From: Candida dubliniensis CD36
Taxonomy: Eukaryota; Ascomycota; Pichiomycetes; Serinales; Debaryomycetaceae
DNA: 64,000 nucleotides
Assembly (NCBI RefSeq): GCF_000026945.1
Contig: NC_012866.1
Coordinates: 434,001-498,000 of the forward strand
Direction: 5' to 3'
Shown one piece after another: positions 10,530 to 18,874 of this stretch. The notes beneath the pieces are model-generated. The model ran no database searches. It was not told where the DNA came from and was given only the letters and a program-made list of their open reading frames with translations. A program made the position numbers and the translations under genes. Numbering within the stretch: the first letter of the stretch is position 1; each line of letters starts with the position of its first letter.

Positions 10530-13500
10530 TTACTTCCTTTTGACATACAACTTCATCATCTCTCTTGCAAATGGTCTCGATAATTCTGTTCCATCTAAAT
10601 CCTCAAGTCTGTATATTCGATCACCTTTTGATTTCACCTTGAAAGGTCCGGACCATTTGGGTTGCATTTTCTTCATCTTAGCACCCATTGGATTTTTATG
10701 TGGTCGGTCCCAGATGAGAACCATATCACCTATTTCAACAGGTGTATCAATTTCAAATTTGGCATCGAAATATGCTTTAGTTCTCAATCGTTGGATTTCC
10801 GTTGTTTTATAAGCAGAATTATATTGGACTTCACGATATTGGAGTTGTTTAAACCTGAACTTGAATAGGTCTTCCTTAGTGTAATTTTTATTCTCTGGAG
10901 GATTAGCATATAACAAAGAGAGGTCGGAATGACCACAGTAACCGTACACTAGATAGTGCGGGCTCATACCTGTGGTCAATTTGATTGTATTCCGATCAAC
11001 TCTCAAAGCAGCATCAACGTAGTCTTGCCAATTCAATTGCTTTGGTAATTTCTTTAAAAAGTTTACCAATCCGACATGATTTCTCTCCACTAGACCATTA
11101 CCTTGTGGGTGGTGTTGTATCAGGAATCCCAGTTGAATATTATAGTGGTCTAACAATCTCTTCATGAATTGATTTTTCCATTCAGAACCGTTATCTGATT
11201 TTAGGATTCTGAATTGTCCAAAACGACATATTATGTCCTTGTAAATAAAATCAGCAACTTTGGAGCCATCTAAAGTAGGCATAACGGTTGCCTCCGCCCA
11301 GTTTGAAAACTCGTCCCGGGCGATAACTAACCAACAATCGTCAATAAAAACAGAATCGCAAACAATTTTATCAAAAAGACCACCGGGAAGGTTGATATAT
11401 AACGGATCTCGGCCTATACTATGTCCATCAAATGTCTGACATGTATGGCAACTAGCAATGTAATCTTGTAAGGTTTTGTATAAATTCGGAATAAAGAATA
11501 ATAAATTCAAGTAGTTGAATAAGTTCTGGAGTTTCATATGACCCCTTTCTTCATGTGTCATGCGTAAAATACGCTCTAATTCGGACTTGTCCATGATAAC
11601 TTGGCGGGCAAAATGTCCTTTAGCTCCACGTTTGTACAATTTTCCATCGTCGAGGTAAAATACTTGTGCTTTAGAAAGGAATCCTTTCCGTATTTTGTTG
11701 TTAGTGTTGTAAATTTGGGGAATTTGGACTGTAGTTAAATAATTTTGTATTCCCTGTAGACTGAAGCGTCCATACTTGGGATCGTCATCAGTAATTTGTG
11801 CAAAATTCGTCTTAATTTCCATTTTGGACTTCAAATAATCCATATCTTCTGTTAAATTTAAAGGTAGGATGGGTGTAGATGTGGGGTCTTCGATTCTCGA
11901 TAGACAATCTGCAACTATATTGGATTTACCATCGATATGGGCAATTTCAATGTTATAGTTTCGTAAAAACAGTAGCCATTTGGCCACTCTATTCATCAGG
12001 TGACCGTTAGTGAAACTACCATTTAAGAGGGTTACTACGGCTTTGTTATCGCAGTAGATTTTTATGACTTTGTCATAATTTAATAGATGTATTTCAAGTT
12101 TTTCTAACGAAAAGCATATAGCAGCAAGTTCCTTTTCATATATAGTATAATTCCCTTGGGTAGTATTAAAAAAACCCGAAACACAATCAACCACAACCAC
12201 ATTTCCATCAGTGTTTTTAGATTCGAGGACGCCAGCCCAACTCAAGGAGCTGGCATCTGTGAAAAGCATAACCTCATCTTCTTTATTCAAGGATGTCACG
12301 ACAGGTTCCAGTACCAAGCACTTTTTTAAATATTCGAAATGTTTGAGTTCTTTCTCATTTAATGTAAGAGATTTCTTTTGTTCCTTTCTCGTCACCGTGA
12401 CCAATTTATGAAACGGAGATGCAATCTCGCTGTAAGCTGGGATCAAGTGGCGATAGTAATTTGTCATTCCCAAAAATCTCTCCAACTTTGTTAATGTATT
12501 AGGAATAGGGAATTCTTCAAAAGCAGAAACTCTCTTTCGTAATAATGTAGCTCCCTTCTCGTTTACCCGATAGCCTAAGAAATCAGCTTCTTTCATAGCT
12601 ATTTGAAGTTTTGCAGCATTAATTTTTAATCCATGTTCATGTAGAAGCAGCAAAGTGGCAACAACATCATCTAAATGTCGTATCATATCTGTATCTTCAT
12701 CTGAATCTTGAGAAGCATCAGGACCTAATATTGCAATATCATCTAAGAATGATTCAGTGAATTTTGAGACACTTCTTAAAATTTTAGTAAGCACATTAGT
12801 AAAATAACTAACACTATTCTTAAAACCTTGTGGCATCACCTTAAATCTTAGCACTCCGATTGGTGTTACAAACGCGGTGATGTCACGATCACGTTCGTCA
12901 AGTTCCAATTGAAAATAAGCATTCGAAATATCAAGTGTAGTTAAATATTTTTTGCCACTAATATTCCGAATAATTTCTCTGACATCTTTAGGATGACCTG
13001 CCTCTAATTCAACGAAACTATTGAGGACCCGTAGGTCTATTAAGAATCTGAAACCACCAGATGGTTTACGTAATAAAAACCATGGGTTTCTATATGCTGA
13101 AGTTGGAGCAAATTCAAGTTGATCTTCTGCTATCATCTTCTCTAAGATATCCACAGCAATTGACTTCTTCTCCCCAAGGGGGATAGTTTTTAGTCTCCAC
13201 GGTTCATGATCATTAGCATGTATACGGACCGGTGGGAAATGCTTCAATCTTCCTGGCTCACCTGTAGGCGTTTGGAATACATCTTTAATGTCTTGCAATT
13301 TCTCAATAAAGTAATCTTTCTGCTTATCAGTGAGCATCGATTGAGATAACGGTTCTTTTAATAAGTCTCTTATAGTTTCTTTTATCTCATATTCATTGTC
13401 CTGAACTACTACCTCGTCATTAAACATCTTGAAATTATGAAGTCTACCTTCACTTTTGAATACCATTTTTTGATTTTGGGAGATATCAAAGTAACCTATA

Positions 13501-13904
13501 GAAAAACAATGGGACATCTGGAAGACACGCCCTATAAGTATTATATTTTTCTCCATTGATTCATGTACTAAGATTGTTATCACAAGTTGGTGACAGTTTA
13601 TCTCTAGGGTCGTGCTTATCAAACCTTTTATCGACAGCTCACCCGGATTTATGCCTACCACCGTAGCTTTATATGGTTCTATCTTCAATCCTAATTCTAT
13701 AGCAGTATCCCTATTAATGAGGGAACTGGTAGACCCTGGGTCATATCTTGCCTTTATAATCTTATTATTAAGCGTAACATCAAATTCGATGAGGGGTTGG
13801 GAGATAGTAGGATCATTTTGTTTTATTAATGCATTGAACGATTGTACCATTGGGTTTGTCTCGTTTTGTTCATCACCATCGTCATCACTACTATCTTCTG
13901 ACAT
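10530..13904 (-). CDS. Retrotransposon Pol polyprotein (PR-RT-RNaseH-IN)
   Basis: About 1124 residues from the first ATG. The open frame runs five codons further up to an in-frame TAG at 13922-13920, so in an intact element Pol would be made by reading through that stop after Gag. In order: a protease-like segment (YDPGSTSSLIN, near residue 55), reverse transcriptase (catalytic FLDDIAIL, plus VMPQGFKNS), RNase H (LFTDASSLSWAGVL), an integrase zinc-binding module (H-x4-H then CHTC), the integrase core (aspartates in VCDSVFIDD and LKSDNGSEW, glutamate in GNGLVERN), and a GPY/F-like tail (WSGPFKV). No frameshift or internal stop is present. Oddities: the protease triad reads D-P-G rather than the usual D-S/T-G, and RT has FLDD rather than YVDD or YIDD. 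With gag rearranged next door, normal expression is doubtful. Confidence 0.93.
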   Translation of the reverse strand: MSEDSSDDDGDEQNETNPMVQSFNALIKQNDPTISQPLIEFDVTLNNKIIKARYDPGSTSSLINRDTAIELGLKIEPYKATVVGINPGELSIKGLISTTLEINCHQLVITILVHESMEKNIILIGRVFQMSHCFSIGYFDISQNQKMVFKSEGRLHNFKMFNDEVVVQDNEYEIKETIRDLLKEPLSQSMLTDKQKDYFIEKLQDIKDVFQTPTGEPGRLKHFPPVRIHANDHEPWRLKTIPLGEKKSIAVDILEKMIAEDQLEFAPTSAYRNPWFLLRKPSGGFRFLIDLRVLNSFVELEAGHPKDVREIIRNISGKKYLTTLDISNAYFQLELDERDRDITAFVTPIGVLRFKVMPQGFKNSVSYFTNVLTKILRSVSKFTESFLDDIAILGPDASQDSDEDTDMIRHLDDVVATLLLLHEHGLKINAAKLQIAMKEADFLGYRVNEKGATLLRKRVSAFEEFPIPNTLTKLERFLGMTNYYRHLIPAYSEIASPFHKLVTVTRKEQKKSLTLNEKELKHFEYLKKCLVLEPVVTSLNKEDEVMLFTDASSLSWAGVLESKNTDGNVVVVDCVSGFFNTTQGNYTIYEKELAAICFSLEKLEIHLLNYDKVIKIYCDNKAVVTLLNGSFTNGHLMNRVAKWLLFLRNYNIEIAHIDGKSNIVADCLSRIEDPTSTPILPLNLTEDMDYLKSKMEIKTNFAQITDDDPKYGRFSLQGIQNYLTTVQIPQIYNTNNKIRKGFLSKAQVFYLDDGKLYKRGAKGHFARQVIMDKSELERILRMTHEERGHMKLQNLFNYLNLLFFIPNLYKTLQDYIASCHTCQTFDGHSIGRDPLYINLPGGLFDKIVCDSVFIDDCWLVIARDEFSNWAEATVMPTLDGSKVADFIYKDIICRFGQFRILKSDNGSEWKNQFMKRLLDHYNIQLGFLIQHHPQGNGLVERNHVGLVNFLKKLPKQLNWQDYVDAALRVDRNTIKLTTGMSPHYLVYGYCGHSDLSLLYANPPENKNYTKEDLFKFRFKQLQYREVQYNSAYKTTEIQRLRTKAYFDAKFEIDTPVEIGDMVLIWDRPHKNPMGAKMKKMQPKWSGPFKVKSKGDRIYRLEDLDGTELSRPFAREMMKLYVKRK

Positions 13905-13917
13905 ACCAACTTCTTCC

Positions 13918-13931
13918 AACTAAACTAAATT
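13918..13931. repeat. 14 bp inverted repeat at the left inversion breakpoint
   Basis: AACTAAACTAAATT here is the exact reverse complement of 14978-14991. The pair brackets the part of gag that points the wrong way. On the - strand this copy contains the TAG stop just before pol. Confidence 0.88.
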
Positions 13932-14989
13932 TAAGCTCTCATCTAAGGAAGAACTCACAAGAAGAAAAATAGGTAATCGCAACAACACTATTACGGACTT
14001 AGAAGATCATACTCAATATAATTACAATGAGTTGTGGAAGGGGTTCAAAAATACTCTTTACGAATTAGCCCCACTCACGAGTTTCCAAGCTATCGCTAAA
14101 AAGAAGAATGATGCTAAATCAAAACCTTCAAAAGGTGAAAAATCAAATCTGAACGATAAGAAGTGGCTGTGTATTATCTGTGGTGATGCTCAGCACTCTT
14201 ATAGAAGATGTCCATTAAAAGACCAGTTATATTCAAAATTCCAAATAGCCTACAGGGATGGAAAATATAGAGATACCCAAGGCAAAGAATACAATTTAGA
14301 AAAAGGGGAAAATCTCGCTTCCAAGTATCTGTTGAATTTCGATCTGAATGCGAGGCCTCACGAACAAAGAAATAAAGGTGAACTAAACTCAGGTTCAAAC
14401 TAAACAAGCTATCAACAATAATGAAGAAGAAGGAATTAGCCTTCAAGCTAATGCTGCTATAACTAGGAAGACTCCTCAACAAGGAAAAGGGCTAACCACT
14501 AAGCGAGACCAAAAACAAATAATTAAGAAGGAATTCCTAAAGCAAGACAAGAATAAGAAGAAGGAGATAACTCCAAAAATACAAACACCTCAAGAATTTG
14601 AGAGAAGTGAATTACCGGTTGAAACCGAAGAACAAGATGAAGATTATATCATGGAAGATGAACCAGATATACAATATAATCCGAAAACAAGTGCAGTAGA
14701 TAAGGAATTAGAACACTTGATGGAACCGGATAAAATTTATGAAGATGCTGAATTAAACAAATATGTCACTGAAGGTGAACGGACGGAAAACTTTATGCAA
14801 CCAATACCAATGGTGACTAAGACAAATAATGAAAGACAGGAAGAGAGGGAAACAAGGGAAAGAGTTAAAGACACTCATCACCCGATCCCTGTCCAAGGAA
14901 AAGTAAGGAGACATAGACAGAGTGCTTTCCACTTGAATGATAAAACCCCTTTATTTAAAAAGTTGGATACGAGAATGAATTTAGTTTAG
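13924..14989 (+). pseudogene. Inverted, frameshifted gag fragment with CCHC zinc knuckle
   Basis: This Gag-like coding region lies inside the element but on the strand opposite to pol. The first open stretch (13924-14403) carries CIICGDAQHSYRRC, a C-x2-C-x4-H-x4-C zinc knuckle as in nucleocapsid proteins, at about residue 80. That frame stops at 14401-14403. A second frame, open from about 14384 to TAG 14987-14989, is Lys/Glu-rich and ends ...DTRMNLV. One frameshift near 14380-14400 separates them. The last codons plus TAG (14978-14989) equal the sequence preceding pol on the other strand, which shows this is the C-terminal half of gag turned around. Upstream of the knuckle only about 80 residues remain, far less than a Ty3/gypsy capsid, so a deletion is likely too. 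Confidence 0.85.
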
Positions 14990-15041
14990 TTTTCACGCTT
15001 CGCAATTTTTCAAATTTGGAAGAATTTTCATCAAATTCCAT
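14955..15041 (-). pseudogene. Possible N-terminal remnant of gag
   Basis: On the - strand an ATG at 15041 opens a frame beginning MEFDENSSKFEKLRS that runs across the inversion breakpoint (14990/14991) and stops at 14957-14955. Only about the first 16 codons lie outside the inverted segment. Its position between the leader and the breakpoint, in the same sense as pol, is where gag should start. It is too short to assign by similarity. Turning the inverted block back does not restore a continuous reading frame with it, consistent with an additional deletion. Confidence 0.45.
14978..14991. repeat. 14 bp inverted repeat at the right inversion breakpoint
   Basis: AATTTAGTTTAGTT is the exact reverse complement of 13918-13931. 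It contains the natural end of gag (TAG at 14987-14989) in + orientation. Directly to its right begins - strand sequence with a possible gag start. Confidence 0.88.
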
Positions 15042-15172
15042 TAATTCAGTACTAGTTCTTCTTTATACAGGTCGTTTCAGCTTGTTGACCAATTAAAACC
15101 AGTCTAATTCCTTTTTATTGCTCATCTCTTTGTATGATGTGAGTGAAAATTTTTTCAATTTCACCTTTTTGT

Positions 15173-15375
15173 GTACGTCCTCTTCCGGATCTACTGTATG
15201 TAGTCAGATCGCGGCATCTTAGGTCCGATTTCTTATGAAGTACGTCCTCGTCCCGCCAGTACTGTCTATTAGCATGGTCGTAGAGTCTTAGGCCCGATTT
15301 ATTTGTAGCACGTCCTCGTCCCGCCAGTACTGTCTATTAGCATGGTCGTAGAGTCTTAGGTCCGATTTATTAATA
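15173..15375. repeat. Three tandem ~67-68 bp repeats in the retrotransposon leader
   Basis: Units start at 15173, 15240 and 15308. Units 2 and 3 are nearly identical, sharing TCGTCCCGCCAGTACTGTCT and CATGGTCGTAGAGTCTTAGG. Unit 1 is diverged but keeps TACGTCCTC at its start and CTTAGGTCCGATTT near its end. The period is 67-68 bp. Confidence 0.85.
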
Positions 15376-15770
15376 TATTGGGATAGTCCTTCTCCACGTT
15401 ACGCGTCAGTCTCAATTACCTATTAATACGTGAGGATCTCGGATGTTTAGGGCGCAACTCTGCTCAGGCTCCATTCTCAATTATTCTGTAGACATTTACC
15501 CATACCCGGGTGATGTAGTATAACTATCGATAACAGTGTTTGGCCAGTACTGTCTCATCACCACCAACGTCAACCCTGAGTCCTTTGAACTTATCTCCTT
15601 TGTTTTCGAAGGCGTCATCCGACTGCCTACGGATGCTTGAATAGCTAGCTAACCATTTCACAATCAGTAATCAATCTCATTCCTCGAGGTGAAGTTCCCT
15701 ATTACCTTTTTTTTTGACCAAATATCGAATTAACTTCCAGTTTAGGCATGGTGCTCCTAAGATCTGTTTG

Positions 15771-15788
15771 TCCTGCTAGGGACCACCA
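15771..15788 (-). other. Candidate tRNA primer-binding site
   Basis: On the - strand, 14 bases after the 5' LTR, comes TGGTGGTCCCTAGCAGGA. It begins with TGG, the complement of a tRNA CCA end, as primer-binding sites do. The 14-base offset from the LTR is larger than usual, and the matching tRNA was not identified. Confidence 0.45.
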
Positions 15789-15802
15789 AAATGTATATAT
15801 CC

Positions 15803-16318
15803 TGTCACAATGTAGCGCTATTTAATTTAAATGACAATGATATTTACGGTACTGATTCACGTGCAATGTGAATACTCACGCAGTTTCTGGTGGTTGGCTA
15901 AAAGTAGTAAATCAATGTTATTGGATGTATGTGTAATAATGGACACAGTGACTAAGTGTAAGTCTTCGGGATACCTCTATTCCGTACGAGTGTAATATGT
16001 GTGGATTGTATGTATTTGTATATTCCTGGATCTCAGCCTAAGCTTGCATGAGGTCCATTCTAACTAAATAATTAATTTTCTAGATTTTCTTTACTTAAAT
16101 AGAATTCAACATTTTCGTGCGTGTGTGTACCAATTATTCTATTCACTCACACACTCACACTTAAATCCTTTTAACTAATTCAACACTTTCTCTCTAATAA
16201 CAATTCTCTTCTTTATGTACGATTTACCAACAAATGTAATTATTCTTTCAACTGATTCTCTGTCGTGTGATAGTACCAAATATAGCATATTTAAAAGATA
16301 ACTATCCACTACACGACA
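15803..16318 (-). repeat. 5' LTR of the complete-length retrotransposon (516 bp)
   Basis: It is 516 bp with TG...CA ends on the - strand and about four differences from the 3' LTR at 9910-10425. It should carry the element's promoter and polyadenylation signals. It is followed outward by GATAC, the right copy of the target duplication. Confidence 0.94.
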
Positions 16319-16323
16319 GATAC
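16319..16323. repeat. Target-site duplication, right copy (GATAC)
   Basis: GATAC immediately after the LTR end at 16318, matching 9905-9909. Confidence 0.93.
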
Positions 16324-16888
16324 ATTTCACATATTCGCATAGCAAAAGATATTCTTCGCGGAATTGAGGAGATTTATGGTTCTTACATTTTTTTTCGTAC
16401 AATCTTTATGCAAATATTATGCAAAAATAAGTTGTTGATTTCTTCATTTACATTACACTGCTGCTATCGTACAAGTACTAAGTGGATAAACAAGCAACCT
16501 TTATTGTATTTTAGTAGGTAAAGAAAACCACAAAATCTGCAAATACATGTAGAAATTATCGAGGGAATATCCCCAAAGCTTTATGCAATAGCAAATTTGA
16601 TTATTACAAAAAAAGACTTTCCGAATGCTACCAGAAAAGAATATAGTACCGGTTTTTCGCTTTGCTTTTTGCGACGTTTCAAGAACTGTGGTTTTTACAG
16701 AATAGATTGAATTGGAAAAGAAAGCTTATATAAAAATGTGGCCATTTCTGACAGTATTCCTCGCTTGAAGTTGGCATAGCCATTCCACAAATAAGAGAAA
16801 TCTCCACTGACCACTTATGGGAGAGAGTCCATTCACGCTTTACTAATAGTTTGGAAAAAATAACTACACACACTATACTCTACGTAAC
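16324..16888. other. Intergenic region between the retrotransposon and the aldehyde dehydrogenase gene
   Basis: About 565 bp of AT-rich DNA downstream of the - strand dehydrogenase gene. It should contain that gene's 3' untranslated region and polyadenylation site. Nothing else was recognised. Confidence 0.4.
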
Positions 16889-18874
16889 TTACAAAGAAGC
16901 TCCAATAAAGTCACGTACTAGTTCAGCCACCCCGAGAGTATTGTTCCAAGCAGAAAACAAAAGGGAGGGACCGCCAATTCTCACATCCCCTTCTCTGTTA
17001 AACCAAACTCTACCACCATACTTTTGTTGGGAGCTGGCAATCAAGTGGTCCTTCTTATTGGCATATGGGGGATATCTTGATTTAAGAACCCAATCATTCC
17101 ACAAATGCTGTTCGAGAACAGTCCTTTCATGAGTAAAAGCTCTGTATGAAAATTCCCCGTGATAAGCACCGTATCCAGAAGTTCCCACTCCACCAAACGG
17201 AGCGTTGTGCAAAGAAATATGCATTAAAACGTCATTTATAACCAATCCTCCAGATCTAACCAAAGTGGTAATAGTATTGATTTGAGAATTGTAATGTCTA
17301 GAGGTAGGTCCACTTGTAAAAATGTATTGGGCCAATGGAGTATCGTGATTAGCAATGATTTCACGACAGGCTTTTTCAAGATCAGTGTAAGTTAAAATTG
17401 GCAAAATAGGACCAAAAATTTCGTCTTTCATAGAAGAGTCTGCCCAGGTTACGTTGTCAATCACAGTGGGGCCAACATATCTGGAGCCACGGTCGAGTTT
17501 ACCTCCAATTATCACATTGCCAGAAGTTGAGTTGAGTATATTTTCCATTTTCTCAAATGCACGGTCATGGATCAAATGTGTGAAGTTTCTCGTATTGTCA
17601 ACATCTTGAAAGAACTCCTTCTCAATTACCTCTTGCAATGCCAGAACAAATTTATCGTGTTTTGACTTTGCCACGTATACATAATCGACACCAATGCATG
17701 TTTGTCCAGCATTTACAAACCTACCCCAAGCAATTCTTCGAGCAACAGTTGCCAAGTCCTTGTCAGAAACGTCATCCAAAACAAAAGCGGGAGACTTTCC
17801 TCCCAACTCCAAAATAACTGGTGTCAAGGTTTCTGCAGCTTTTTTCGCAATTATCGTACCTACCAAACCGCTACCGGTATAAATAATTTTATCAAACTTT
17901 TGTTCCAACAAGCGTGTTGTTTCAGGGATTGCCCCATTTACAACAAAAAATATCTCTGGATCCAATGCTTTTGACAACAACTCAGTAAATAACTTTGTAA
18001 AATGTGGAGTTAACTCAGAAGGTTTAAGCGCAACAGTGTTACCACCTGCTATAGCACCCACTATTGGTGAGATCGAGACAAAAAATGGATAATTAAAAGC
18101 AGCAATAACTAAAATTGTGCCCAAAGGAATTCTCTCAATGTAAACTGGATTCAAAGACAAATTTAATGGCAACTCGTCAACAGGCTGGGGTTTGCTCCAT
18201 TTGTGAAGCTGCGACATGATAAATAATAACTCATTCAATCCTGTGGCAAATTCGTAATTTCTTGTTTCAGAAGGAAGACGGTGAAAGTCCTTCTGCAAAG
18301 CATCACACAATGCTTCCTGGTTGTCTTTCATTGTAAAGTATAAATTTCGCAATTGTTTCAATCTGAATTGTAAAGAGTGTGTTTTGCCACTGTGGAAAGC
18401 CTTAGTAATTCTTTCAACGCCAATAGGAATTTCCGACAACTCAGTGTATTGCAAGACCGAGCTATTGTTACTTTCAGTAGTCGAAGATGTGGACTTTGTC
18501 TCCAACAGAACATCGGACTTTTCCTTTGTCTTTGTTGAACCGTTTTGTTTCTGGCTCAGTGGAGATTCGGTTTTTGGGATCTTCTGATTAGGAACCTTAG
18601 TTGGTTCGGGATCGACGTTTGACTTGGACTTTGCTTCAACAGCTCCTGGGGTAACGGTGTTTTGTGCAGTGGCCTTATTTTCCAAAGCCTTAGCAGATTC
18701 AGTGGTAATGCTGTTTCTTTTCACTGAAACTTTGGTTGTTGGTACTTCATTTTCTAAGCGTGTTTCTACTTGTTGCAATGTGGGTGTTGCAATTTTTGAA
18801 GTCTTTGAATTTGAATTAGCCGAGGTATTAATAGCAGAAGCCTTGGACTTTTTGGTGGCTGATGATTTACTCAT
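16889..18874 (-). CDS. Fatty aldehyde dehydrogenase (Hfd1/ALDH3-like)
   Basis: About 661 residues from ATG 18874; the open frame extends further only to a TTG. The first 150-170 residues are low-complexity Ser/Thr/Lys/Asn-rich sequence with no recognised domain. The rest is a full aldehyde dehydrogenase: Rossmann segment (TGSGLVGTIIAKKAAE), general-base Glu in ILELGGKSPAF (about residue 356), catalytic Cys in NAGQTCIGVDY (about residue 393), and the conserved ILTYTDLEKACREI. The lack of the class 1/2 features and the C-terminal layout favour the ALDH3 type, like S. cerevisiae Hfd1, which oxidises long-chain aldehydes to fatty acids with NAD(P)+. Hfd1 is about 530 residues, so the N-terminal extension accounts for the extra length. 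The gene is divergent from RAD14. The family assignment is firm; the exact substrate is inferred. Confidence 0.9.
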   Translation of the reverse strand: MSKSSATKKSKASAINTSANSNSKTSKIATPTLQQVETRLENEVPTTKVSVKRNSITTESAKALENKATAQNTVTPGAVEAKSKSNVDPEPTKVPNQKIPKTESPLSQKQNGSTKTKEKSDVLLETKSTSSTTESNNSSVLQYTELSEIPIGVERITKAFHSGKTHSLQFRLKQLRNLYFTMKDNQEALCDALQKDFHRLPSETRNYEFATGLNELLFIMSQLHKWSKPQPVDELPLNLSLNPVYIERIPLGTILVIAAFNYPFFVSISPIVGAIAGGNTVALKPSELTPHFTKLFTELLSKALDPEIFFVVNGAIPETTRLLEQKFDKIIYTGSGLVGTIIAKKAAETLTPVILELGGKSPAFVLDDVSDKDLATVARRIAWGRFVNAGQTCIGVDYVYVAKSKHDKFVLALQEVIEKEFFQDVDNTRNFTHLIHDRAFEKMENILNSTSGNVIIGGKLDRGSRYVGPTVIDNVTWADSSMKDEIFGPILPILTYTDLEKACREIIANHDTPLAQYIFTSGPTSRHYNSQINTITTLVRSGGLVINDVLMHISLHNAPFGGVGTSGYGAYHGEFSYRAFTHERTVLEQHLWNDWVLKSRYPPYANKKDHLIASSQQKYGGRVWFNREGDVRIGGPSLLFSAWNNTLGVAELVRDFIGASL

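Larger units (their letters stand above)
15042..15802 (-). other. Retrotransposon 5' leader (untranslated)
   Basis: About 760 bp between the 5' LTR and the putative gag start, without a credible open frame on either strand. It contains three tandem repeat units (15173-15375) and a partial further copy (GCCAGTACTGTCT) near 15543. It is noticeably less AT-rich than the surrounding yeast DNA. It likely carries the primer-binding site next to the LTR and possibly RNA packaging or dimerisation signals (inference). Confidence 0.6.
9910..16318 (-). mobile_element. Complete-length Ty3/gypsy-type LTR retrotransposon (Tca3-like), gag rearranged
   Basis: The 6409 bp element reads on the - strand: 5' LTR 15803-16318, leader with a candidate primer-binding site, a broken and partly inverted gag, one long pol, a purine-rich tract, and 3' LTR 9910-10425. 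GATAC flanks both ends. Pol order is protease, reverse transcriptase, RNase H, integrase, which defines the Ty3/gypsy group. By eye the two LTRs differ at about four of 516 positions, so the insertion is not brand new. Because gag is inverted, frameshifted and apparently lacks the capsid region, the copy is probably not autonomous, although pol is open. Tca3-like is a family inference. Confidence 0.93.

Noticed and set aside
14174..14482. 102-codon - strand frame inside the element's gag region, in the same sense as pol
   Set aside because: It is the antisense shadow of the zinc-knuckle reading frame on the + strand and shows no retroviral motif.
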